A stretch of 6,366 nt of DNA. It comes from Candidatus Margulisiibacteriota bacterium (lineage in GTDB: Bacteria > Margulisbacteria > Termititenacia > Termititenacales > Termititenacaceae). Made by a program: the position numbers and the translations under genes. Shown here piece after piece: positions 1-5,060 of this stretch; the stretch's first letter is position 1; each line of letters starts with the position of its first letter. The notes under the pieces are model-generated. The model was not told where the DNA came from. It saw only the letters and a list, made by a program, of their open reading frames with translations, and ran no database searches. The stretch lies in the NCBI GenBank assembly GCA_031267055.1, contig JAIRZV010000097.1, positions 1-6,366 of the forward strand, read 5' to 3'.

Positions 1-1095
1 GTATTTGAAAAAAGACTGGCCGAGCTGGACGGCGGCGTTGGCGCGCTGGCTCTGGCTTCCGGCCAATCCGCTATCACGCTGTCTATCCTCACTCTGGCGC
101 AGGCCGGTGACGAGATAGTTTCTCTCGACAATCTTTACGGCGGCACTTACAATTTATTTCACCACACTCTGCGCAAACTCGGCATCACAGTCAAATTTGT
201 GAATTCCAGTGACCCCAAAAATATCGAAGCCGCCATTACGGAAAAAACCAAAGCCGTGTACGCCGAGAGCATCGGCAATCCGAAAAACGATATAATCGAT
301 CTGGAAGCGTTGACCAAAATCGCGCATCAGCACAATCTGCCGGTCATTCTGGACAACACGGTTTCGCCGTATCTGCTCAAGCCGATACAGTACGGCGTGG
401 ACATCGTGGTCTACTCCGCCACCAAATTCATCGGCGGCCACGGCACCAGTCTGGGCGGTGTGATAGTGGACGCCGGCAAATTCAACTGGGCGGTCAAGGA
501 AAAAGGCCAAAGCAAATTTCCGCTGATCGCCGATCCTGACCCCAGCTATCACGGCCTCAATTTCGTGGAAGCGCTCGGCAATCTGGCCTATATCCTGAAA
601 GTGCGCACGACTGTTTTGCGCGACATCGGCCCGGCTATTTCGCCGTTCAATTCTTTTCTATTTATACAGGGTCTGGAAACTCTGCATCTGCGCATAATCC
701 GTCATGCGGAAAACGCGCTGGCCGCGGCGCAGTATCTGGAAAAACACCCCAAAGTCGCTTGGGTAAATTATCCGGGGTTGCCGTCCAGTCCGGAATATAA
801 AAAAGCGCAAAAATATCTGCCCAAAGGCGCCGGAGCAATTTTAGGTTTCGGCATCAAGGGCGGAGCGGCGGCCGGAGAAAAATTCATCGACAATCTCAAA
901 CTGTTTTCCAATCTGGCCAATGTCGGCGACGCGAAATCTCTGGCCATTCATCCGGCCAGCACGACCCATCAGCAGCTCTCGGCGGAGGAGCAGGCGGCGA
1001 CAGGCGTTACGCCGGATTTTATTCGGCTGTCGATCGGTCTGGAGCATATCGACGACATCATCGCCGATATCGAGCAGGCGCTGAGCAAAGTATAA
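1..1095 (+). CDS. metY: O-acetylhomoserine sulfhydrylase (MetY-type), 5' truncated by window edge
   Basis: PLP-dependent Cys/Met-metabolism enzyme. In this family MetY condenses O-acetylhomoserine with sulfide to make homocysteine in the cytoplasm. The frame is open from base 1, giving 364 visible residues. MetY proteins are usually about 425-430 aa, so roughly 60 N-terminal residues are missing. Visible marks, in fragment numbering: an N-terminal FEKRLAELDGG segment; a LASGQSA segment; the cofactor-ring aspartate in ILDNT (D118); the Schiff-base lysine in SATKFIGGHG (K142); the STTHQQLS segment; and the substrate-carboxylate arginine in FIRLSIGLE (R342). The GTG codon at 199 is internal and is not the start. 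cysK follows 70 bp downstream on the same strand, which fits a sulfide-assimilation block. A cystathionine gamma-synthase or lyase is less likely, because the VFEKRLAELDGGVGAL opening and the overall length fit MetY better. That substrate assignment is from family resemblance only. Confidence 0.9.
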   Translation, partial: VFEKRLAELDGGVGALALASGQSAITLSILTLAQAGDEIVSLDNLYGGTYNLFHHTLRKLGITVKFVNSSDPKNIEAAITEKTKAVYAESIGNPKNDIIDLEALTKIAHQHNLPVILDNTVSPYLLKPIQYGVDIVVYSATKFIGGHGTSLGGVIVDAGKFNWAVKEKGQSKFPLIADPDPSYHGLNFVEALGNLAYILKVRTTVLRDIGPAISPFNSFLFIQGLETLHLRIIRHAENALAAAQYLEKHPKVAWVNYPGLPSSPEYKKAQKYLPKGAGAILGFGIKGGAAAGEKFIDNLKLFSNLANVGDAKSLAIHPASTTHQQLSAEEQAATGVTPDFIRLSIGLEHIDDIIADIEQALSKV

Positions 1096-1141
1096 CCCCT
1101 CAGGCGCGCTTACGCGCCAGCTCCCCTTAAAAAGGGGAGCC
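1096..1141. repeat. Twin-hairpin intergenic repeat between metY and cysK
   Basis: Two hairpins sit back to back directly after the metY stop. The first has arms GGCGCG (1103-1108) and CGCGCC (1113-1118) around CTTA. The second has 9-bp arms GCTCCCCTT (1120-1128) and AAGGGGAGC (1132-1140) around AAA. It is followed by an A-run, not a T-run, so it does not look like a rho-independent terminator on either strand. From memory, the CTCAG...CAGCTCCCC...GGGGAGC layout resembles dispersed repeats in intergenic regions of other bacteria, but no search was possible. It could still fold in the metY-cysK transcript and affect stability or relative expression. Confidence 0.6.
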
Positions 1142-1153
1142 AAAAAAAAATAA

Positions 1154-1158
1154 AGGAG
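1154..1158 (+). promoter_or_regulatory. Ribosome binding site of cysK
   Basis: AGGAG within AAAGGAGC, 7 nt before the ATG at 1166. It fixes the cysK start. Confidence 0.85.
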
Positions 1159-1165
1159 CAAAAAA

Positions 1166-2107
1166 ATGAGCAAAATATATGCAGACATCACCAAGACTAT
1201 CGGCGGCACACCGCTGGTTAAATTGAATCGTTTAACCGAAGGGTTAAAGGCCACCGTGCTGGTCAAGCTGGAATCTTTCAATCCCCTGTCCAGCGTCAAA
1301 GACCGCATCGGTCTGGCGTTGATCGAGGACGCGGAGAAAAAAGGCCTGCTCCAAAAAGACACCACGATTATCGAGCCGACCAGCGGCAACACCGGCATCG
1401 CGCTGGCTTTTGTGGCCGCGGCCAAAGGCTATAAACTCATTCTCACCATGCCGGACACGATGAGTCTGGAACGCCGCCAGCTTTTGAAAATTTTTGGCGC
1501 GGAGCTGGTGCTTACCGAAGGCGCCAAAGGCATGAAAGGCGCTATCGAAAAAGCCACTGAATTGCATGAAACTATTCCGAATAGTTTTATTCCCCAGCAG
1601 TTTAACAATCCGGCCAATCCGGAAATACACCGCAAAACCACCGCGGAAGAAATCTGGAATGACACGGACGGCACAGTGGATATCATCGTCGGCGGCGTGG
1701 GCACTGGCGGCACGATCACCGGCTCGGCTGAAGTCCTCAAAAAACGCAAACCCTCGCTCCTGGCCATCGCCGTGGAGCCGACAGATTCGCCGGTGCTGTC
1801 CGGCGGCAAACCCGGACCGCACAAAATACAGGGCATCGGCGCTGGTTTTGTCCCGCAGGTTTTCAATCCGCAGATCATCGACGAGATCATTCAGGTCAAA
1901 CACACGGACGGCGGAGCCGCCGCCAGAGAGTTGGCCAAAAAAGAAGGCATACTGGTCGGTATCTCCAGCGGCGCCGCGCTCTGGGCGGCTCTGGAAGTAG
2001 CCAAACGACCGGAATCCGCCGGCAAGACCATCGTCGTGGTCTTGCCCGACACCGGCGAGCGCTATCTGTCCACGTGGTTGTTTCAAGAAGAAGCGCCGGC
2101 GGTGTAA
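1166..2107 (+). CDS. cysK: Cysteine synthase A (O-acetylserine sulfhydrylase)
   Basis: Fold-type II PLP enzyme that makes L-cysteine and acetate from O-acetylserine and sulfide in the cytoplasm. The protein is 313 aa, a normal length for CysK, and appears intact. Landmarks: IGGTPLVKL (12-20); the PLP lysine K45 in PLSSVKDR; the substrate-binding loop TSGNTG (72-77); the phosphate-binding loop GTGGT (179-183); the QGIGAG motif (222-227); ISSGAA (266-271), whose serine contacts the pyridine nitrogen; and the C-terminal PDTGERYLST motif. There is no C-terminal CBS domain, which argues against cystathionine beta-synthase. The start is set by a Shine-Dalgarno 7 nt upstream. It follows metY in the same direction, so both enzymes may use the same sulfide pool. 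No serine acetyltransferase (cysE) gene is in the window. Confidence 0.96.
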   Translation: MSKIYADITKTIGGTPLVKLNRLTEGLKATVLVKLESFNPLSSVKDRIGLALIEDAEKKGLLQKDTTIIEPTSGNTGIALAFVAAAKGYKLILTMPDTMSLERRQLLKIFGAELVLTEGAKGMKGAIEKATELHETIPNSFIPQQFNNPANPEIHRKTTAEEIWNDTDGTVDIIVGGVGTGGTITGSAEVLKKRKPSLLAIAVEPTDSPVLSGGKPGPHKIQGIGAGFVPQVFNPQIIDEIIQVKHTDGGAAARELAKKEGILVGISSGAALWAALEVAKRPESAGKTIVVVLPDTGERYLSTWLFQEEAPAV

Positions 2108-2119
2108 ATAACGTCATGG

Positions 2120-2145
2120 TAGAGGCGTTGCCTGCAACGCCTCTA
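2120..2145. repeat. Long perfect palindrome downstream of cysK
   Basis: Arms TAGAGGCGTTGC (2120-2131) and GCAACGCCTCTA (2134-2145) are perfectly complementary around CT. It begins 13 bp after the cysK stop. No T-run follows (the next bases are TCCGGCAGACC), so it is not a canonical terminator, though it could protect the 3' end of the cysK transcript. The shape resembles REP-like dispersed palindromes. Confidence 0.7.
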
Positions 2146-2214
2146 TCCGGCAGACCAAAAGAAAGGAGGCTCCGCAGAAGAATTAAAATACCTGTTCTCC
2201 GGTTATCTACATTA

Positions 2215-2227
2215 AGGGACGTTCCCT
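2215..2227. repeat. Short palindrome in the leader of the outer-membrane barrel gene
   Basis: AGGGA (2215-2219) and TCCCT (2223-2227) form a small stem around CGT, 69 bp before the start codon at 2296. It may be a small hairpin in the 5' leader or the end of a dispersed repeat. The rest of 2146-2295 shows no gene and no promoter I can defend. Confidence 0.35.
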
Positions 2228-2283
2228 ACAAAAATCATCAAACAAAAAAATGTCTTACCAGACGCACTGAAAGCATTTCCAAG

Positions 2284-2288
2284 AAAGG
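2284..2288 (+). promoter_or_regulatory. Ribosome binding site that decides the barrel gene start
   Basis: AAAGG, 7 nt before the ATG at 2296. The frame is open upstream into cysK, so this site together with the signal peptide is what defines the start. Confidence 0.65.
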
Positions 2289-2295
2289 CAAAAAA

Positions 2296-3543
2296 ATGAA
2301 ATTAAAAGCAGCAGTTATCCTGACAGGAGTGCTGGCGGTTATCGTTTCCGCCGATGTGCTCGGCACCAATGATGTGAACGCGCGGAACAATCCGGCGCTG
2401 GGCGGCAATCCGGCGGTCATCGCGGTCAACAAAAAAGTTTCGGTCGAGGGCGGCACTTTGCTGACCAACGCGGTCAAGCAAAGCGAGCAGAACAAAGACC
2501 CGTTTGGTTTTAACAGTGATGATATTGCCAAAGGCCAAGATTTGGCTCCGTCCGATTTTGGCGCGGCAACTAAATTTTTGTCCTACACTGGCAGTATCAG
2601 CAACAGCGATTGGTATTCCATTCGCTACAATAATATCGGCAATATTTTTTGGTCTGTAGACATTAAGACGGGCGACAACGCTCCGCTTGTACCGGGCTAT
2701 GGTATACCCGACGGAGAAAAATATGCTTTCTCTTTCGTTGAAGCGGTGGAGAGTGTCTCCGCGGTTTACGCTAAAGATTTAGGCAACGGCTTCAATGTCG
2801 GCGCGGAAGTGGCGGCCAATACCTACAAGAGAAACCAGACTAATCGGGCGGCGAAAAAAGCTGGTGAAAGCGCTGGTATCGCGTTCGACAGTCAGCTTAA
2901 ATCCGACACTTATCTGACTCTGGCTCTCGGCGCTGTGTACGATGTGCTGCCCGGCCAAAAAATTTCCGTGTCGCATAAATTCGCCTCTGCCCGTAAAGAT
3001 AATTTCACCAATCTAGACGGCGCAGGCAAAGTAGTTCAGGAAGGAAATTTCAATGAAAATGTGCCGGCGGAAACAGCGCTCGGCTACATTTATCAGATAA
3101 ATGATGCTTTGCAGGCGGCGGTCAGTTACAAAGCTACGGACGGCTCCAATTACGGACGCGAGATAGATTATGACAAAGGAACCGGCGTCCCTTACGCTAG
3201 CAAAAATCCAGCCAGTGAATGGGAAAATACCAAAACTCTGCCCAACAGCACTTGGGGACTGGCCGCGGCTTACAAGCTAAACCCTGAAATAGAATTGCAG
3301 GGTTACGGCACGCATACCAAAGGCTACAGAGCGGCCTGGAATGATGTCAATCTGACACCCGGCGACGGCTGGAACGAAGGCTTTGATTTTACGCAAATCG
3401 GCAGCAATGTGCAGTGGACGCCGGATTTTTTTAGCGGCGGCACATTGTTATTCGGCGCTTTCAATAGCAAGATTTTTAACGCCACAAATGGATACTTGCT
3501 CGACGCGACGACAACTCTGGTTTCTTATTCGCACGCTTTCTAA
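2296..3543 (+). CDS. Putative outer-membrane beta-barrel protein (porin/FadL-like), 415 aa
   Basis: Predicted outer-membrane channel or transporter with unknown substrate. Residues 1-19 are a signal peptide: K2 and K4, then a hydrophobic core, with likely cleavage after V-S-A (17-19). The mature start carries two Asn-Pro-Ala motifs (32-34 and 38-40), reminiscent of the N-terminal NPA signature of FadL/OMPP1-type barrels. The rest is rich in Gly, Asn, Tyr and alternating polar/apolar stretches typical of beta-strands. It has no cysteine and ends in SYSHAF, whose terminal Phe fits a barrel-assembly signal. The open frame extends back to 2074, but that part overlaps cysK and crosses a palindrome. 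The ATG at 2296 has a Shine-Dalgarno and opens the signal peptide. It appears to be a single-gene unit, with a terminator 46 bp downstream. I do not recognise a specific family. Confidence 0.75.
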   Translation: MKLKAAVILTGVLAVIVSADVLGTNDVNARNNPALGGNPAVIAVNKKVSVEGGTLLTNAVKQSEQNKDPFGFNSDDIAKGQDLAPSDFGAATKFLSYTGSISNSDWYSIRYNNIGNIFWSVDIKTGDNAPLVPGYGIPDGEKYAFSFVEAVESVSAVYAKDLGNGFNVGAEVAANTYKRNQTNRAAKKAGESAGIAFDSQLKSDTYLTLALGAVYDVLPGQKISVSHKFASARKDNFTNLDGAGKVVQEGNFNENVPAETALGYIYQINDALQAAVSYKATDGSNYGREIDYDKGTGVPYASKNPASEWENTKTLPNSTWGLAAAYKLNPEIELQGYGTHTKGYRAAWNDVNLTPGDGWNEGFDFTQIGSNVQWTPDFFSGGTLLFGAFNSKIFNATNGYLLDATTTLVSYSHAF

Positions 3544-3589
3544 AAAGGCGTCATTTCAGCGAGGTCAAAAAACCTCTTCAGCAAAAAAC

Positions 3590-3623
3590 AAAGGCTGTCC
3601 GTGCGGACAGCCTTTGCGCTTTT
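3590..3623. terminator. Bidirectional rho-independent terminator between convergent genes
   Basis: An 11-bp stem, AAAGGCTGTCC (3590-3600) and GGACAGCCTTT (3605-3615), has a GTGC loop. On the minus strand it is followed by GTTTTTTGC, a good U-tract just after the ygjP stop codon. On the plus strand it is followed by GCGCTTTT, a weaker tail that lies inside the last codons of ygjP. It therefore terminates ygjP and probably also the barrel gene. A minor hairpin, GAGGT/ACCTC (3561-3576), precedes it. Confidence 0.85.
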
Positions 3624-4164
3624 ACGCTAAGTCAGCTTTATTTTTCCGCAGCCATTTTCTGGCCAGTTTGTATTCGGGATACTGCGCCGCGACGAGGCTC
3701 CAAAAACGCGGCGAGTGATTCATTTCTTTTAAGTGGCATATCTCATGAATAACTATATAGCGGCGGATATTTTCCGGCATCAAGGCCAGCCGCCAGTTAA
3801 AACTCAACGTTCCGCTGCGGGAACAACTGCCCCAGCGCGTGGCCTGATCACCGATGCGAATATTTCGAAAAGTCACTCCGCACTTGACTGCGTGTTCTTC
3901 AGCCAGCGCGGAGAGCTGGTCAAAAGCGACAGTCTTGTAATGCTCGATTTCCGCTTTGGCGCGGGTGATACGCGGCGGCAATTTGGCCAGAGTTTTTTCT
4001 ATCCAGACCTCTTTTTCCTTGAGCACGGCCACGCCAGCGGACAACGGCGCATACCAGGGCAGAGTAAGTTTCACTTCGCGCTGTCCGGTGACATAAAGTT
4101 TGATATGTCTGGCTCTGCGGTTCTTGCGCACCAGCACCGGCAGGCCTTGAGCGGTTTTTAACAT
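3622..4164 (-). CDS. YgjP-like (DUF45/M48-type) zinc metallohydrolase
   Basis: A 180-aa cytoplasmic protein of the YgjP/DUF45 family, related to M48/SprT-like metallopeptidases. The zinc site is HEICH (140-144) with a third ligand at H150 in KEMNHSPRFW. Upstream are the family motif RWGSCS (110-115) and the FNWRL segment (122-126). The N-terminus carries the conserved basic/beta region RKNRRARHIKLYV (13-25). There is no signal peptide or membrane segment. The family's function is unsettled; I recall E. coli YgjP being linked to UTP pyrophosphatase activity. It lies 62 bp downstream of csoR on the same strand, so read-through is possible. A -10-like box only 7 nt before the ATG and the lack of a Shine-Dalgarno suggest a leaderless transcript. 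It ends at a strong terminator. Confidence 0.9.
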   Translation of the reverse strand: MLKTAQGLPVLVRKNRRARHIKLYVTGQREVKLTLPWYAPLSAGVAVLKEKEVWIEKTLAKLPPRITRAKAEIEHYKTVAFDQLSALAEEHAVKCGVTFRNIRIGDQATRWGSCSRSGTLSFNWRLALMPENIRRYIVIHEICHLKEMNHSPRFWSLVAAQYPEYKLARKWLRKNKADLA

Positions 4165-4171
4165 TTACTTT

Positions 4172-4177
4172 AGTATA
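4172..4177 (-). promoter_or_regulatory. Candidate -10 box of ygjP, suggesting a leaderless mRNA
   Basis: On the minus strand TATACT (4177 to 4172), inside the palindrome TAGTATACTA (4171-4180), lies 7 nt before the ATG at 4164. No convincing -35 box is seen at 16-18 nt spacing and no Shine-Dalgarno is present. If used, transcription would begin at or next to the start codon. Confidence 0.4.
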
Positions 4178-4226
4178 CTACAAATAGCGCAGGGTTTTAG
4201 GCGGCACAGCTGATCAGGCCGGACAC

Positions 4227-4511
4227 TCAACTCTGAAATTTATCCAGTAGGATTTTAATCTCGTCGATTTTCTGGGCGCGCTCTCGCCGGTCGGCAAAAG
4301 ACTCGGCCACACAGGATTCCAGATGGCTTTTCAAAATATTGCTTTCAACCGAGCGCAGCGCCGAACGGACGGCTTTGAGCTGGATCAGGATCTCCGGGCA
4401 ATAACGCCTTTCCGTGATCATTTTTTTCACGCCGTCCAGCTGGCCGCTGATCCGGTTTAAACGCGCGATTTGTCCGGAGTGGCTGGGGTGGCAAGAATGT
4501 TTTTTAACCAT
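4227..4511 (-). CDS. csoR: CsoR/RcnR-family metal-sensing transcriptional repressor, copper-type ligand set
   Basis: A 94-aa all-helical DNA-binding repressor (DUF156 family), whose members form tetramers and release DNA on metal binding. The family core RLNRISGQLDGVKKMI spans 17-32. The ligand positions are C38 (RRYCPEIL), H63 and C67 (SHLESC). This Cys-His-Cys set is the Cu(I) CsoR fingerprint. RcnR (Ni/Co) has His at the last position, and the persulfide sensor CstR lacks the His. The N-terminus adds H5, C7, H8 and H11 (HSCHPSH), which might supply extra ligands as in some Ni-sensing relatives, so metal identity is not certain. It is divergent to the 4603-6366 genes and shares a promoter region with two matching operators, so it probably represses itself and them. 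No Shine-Dalgarno is visible. Confidence 0.9.
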   Translation of the reverse strand: MVKKHSCHPSHSGQIARLNRISGQLDGVKKMITERRYCPEILIQLKAVRSALRSVESNILKSHLESCVAESFADRRERAQKIDEIKILLDKFQS

Positions 4512-4517
4512 AAATTT

Positions 4518-4546
4518 ATTATATACCCCCCTAGGGCACTTGACAA
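4518..4546 (-). promoter_or_regulatory. csoR promoter (-35 TTGTCA, -10 TATAAT), leaderless
   Basis: Minus strand: TTGTCA (4546-4541), a 17-nt spacer, then a perfect TATAAT (4523-4518). The ATG begins at 4511, only 6 nt after the -10 box, so the transcript should start at or within a base or two of the start codon. The -35 box overlaps that of the divergent promoter. The degenerate operator at 4522-4540 fills the spacer. Confidence 0.7.
4522..4540. promoter_or_regulatory. CsoR-type operator, csoR-proximal, imperfect
   Basis: Half-site TATACCC (4522-4528), 5 nt, then GGGCACT (4534-4540), where a perfect site would read GGGTATA. The spacing is identical to the stronger site at 4561-4579. It overlaps the csoR -10 and spacer, which fits weaker autorepression. 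Confidence 0.55.
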
Positions 4547-4568
4547 ACGGCTTTTTCTGGTATACCCT
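4540..4568 (+). promoter_or_regulatory. Promoter of the envelope operon (-35 TTGACA)
   Basis: A perfect -35 TTGACA lies at 4540-4545. The -10 is ambiguous. TACCCT (4563-4568) has 17-nt spacing but poor sequence. TATACC (4561-4566) has 15-nt spacing and an extended TGG before it. TATATT (4576-4581) is a good hexamer but too far from this -35. All three candidates lie in or overlap the operator at 4561-4579, so repressor binding should block the promoter. Confidence 0.6.
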
Positions 4569-4579
4569 ATGGGGGTATA
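4561..4579. promoter_or_regulatory. CsoR-type operator, envelope-operon side, perfect half-sites
   Basis: TATACCC (4561-4567) and GGGTATA (4573-4579) are exact inverted repeats around TATGG, matching the TACCC...GGGGTA pattern of known copper CsoR operators. The site lies over the -10 region of the promoter for the gene at 4603. Confidence 0.8.
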
Positions 4580-4591
4580 TTAAAAAATTTT

Positions 4592-4599
4592 AGGAGGAG
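4592..4599 (+). promoter_or_regulatory. Strong ribosome binding site of the YtkA-like gene
   Basis: AGGAGGAG, with the AGGAGG core 5 nt before the ATG at 4603. It is the strongest Shine-Dalgarno in the window. Confidence 0.85.
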
Positions 4600-4602
4600 T
4601 TT

Positions 4603-5052
4603 ATGCGAAAACGCTGGCTGGGTTTGACTATGCTGTTTTTGGTTTTAGGTTTGAGCGTCTGGAGCTATGCCGCGCATCAGGACAAGGCCGCCACGCCGGA
4701 GCTAAAAATCCTGCTGGCCGGCAAGAAAATCAAGATCAACGAACGTTATTCTTTTCAATACGAGTTCCCCCAAAAGCCGCGGCTGGGCACGGCGGTCTTA
4801 AAAATAGCGCTTTATGACACGCAAAGCGAGCTGTCCGAACAGCGGTCTAGCAGTTTAATTATATTGGGCAGTTACGACATGCCCTCGATGCGCGGACATC
4901 ACGCGTCCCCGCCCCTGCCAATTAAAACCAATCGTTTGGGTGATTATCTTTTTCCGGTCGATCTGGTGATGCGCGGCGAATGGGAAATCGTTTTATCATT
5001 TCAGGAAGACGGTCAGGAAATATACAGCGGCGCGGTTTTGTTAAAGGTGTGA
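4603..5052 (+). CDS. Secreted YtkA/FixH-like small Ig-fold protein, possible copper binder
   Basis: A 149-aa exported protein. Residues 1-23 form a signal peptide (basic MRKR, then a hydrophobic core), with likely cleavage after S-Y-A (21-23). This would leave H25 as the second mature residue. The remainder looks all-beta. The C-terminal half follows the YtkA-like pattern: DMPSMRGHH (92-100), then GDY (113-115), then VMRGEWEIVLSF (122-133), which matches the 'MPxM...G.Y...MxGxW' layout I associate with the YtkA/FixH group. M93, M96, H99 and H100 could bind copper. It is the first gene after the CsoR operator and stops 8 bp before the next gene, so the two are co-transcribed. A role in periplasmic copper handling is inferred from the regulator and these residues. 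The family assignment is by eye. Confidence 0.7.
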   Translation: MRKRWLGLTMLFLVLGLSVWSYAAHQDKAATPELKILLAGKKIKINERYSFQYEFPQKPRLGTAVLKIALYDTQSELSEQRSSSLIILGSYDMPSMRGHHASPPLPIKTNRLGDYLFPVDLVMRGEWEIVLSFQEDGQEIYSGAVLLKV

Positions 5053-5060
5053 GTTAAACC

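Noticed and set aside
1103..1140. Hairpins after metY as a rho-independent terminator
   Set aside because: No T-run follows on either strand. On the plus strand an A-run follows instead.
841..2117. Several long minus-strand open frames opposite metY and cysK
   Set aside because: They are antisense to well-recognised enzymes, have low-complexity compositions and show no ribosome binding sites or family motifs.
2074..2295. Upstream extension of the barrel gene to a 489-aa protein starting at 2074
   Set aside because: It begins inside cysK, crosses a palindromic repeat and encodes a very basic stretch. The ATG at 2296 has a Shine-Dalgarno and opens a typical signal peptide.
3383..3718. 111-codon plus-strand frame across the barrel 3' end and terminator
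   Set aside because: It overlaps the barrel gene in another frame, runs through the terminator stem and into ygjP antisense, and has no recognisable content.
3733..4161. 142-codon plus-strand open frame opposite ygjP
   Set aside because: It is entirely antisense to a gene with an intact HExxH zinc site, and no family motifs are seen in it.
4227..4511. CstR-type persulfide sensor, suggested by sulfur genes in the same window
   Set aside because: CstR lacks the ligand histidine, and this protein has H63 with C38 and C67. The sulfur genes are also separated by a terminator and other units.
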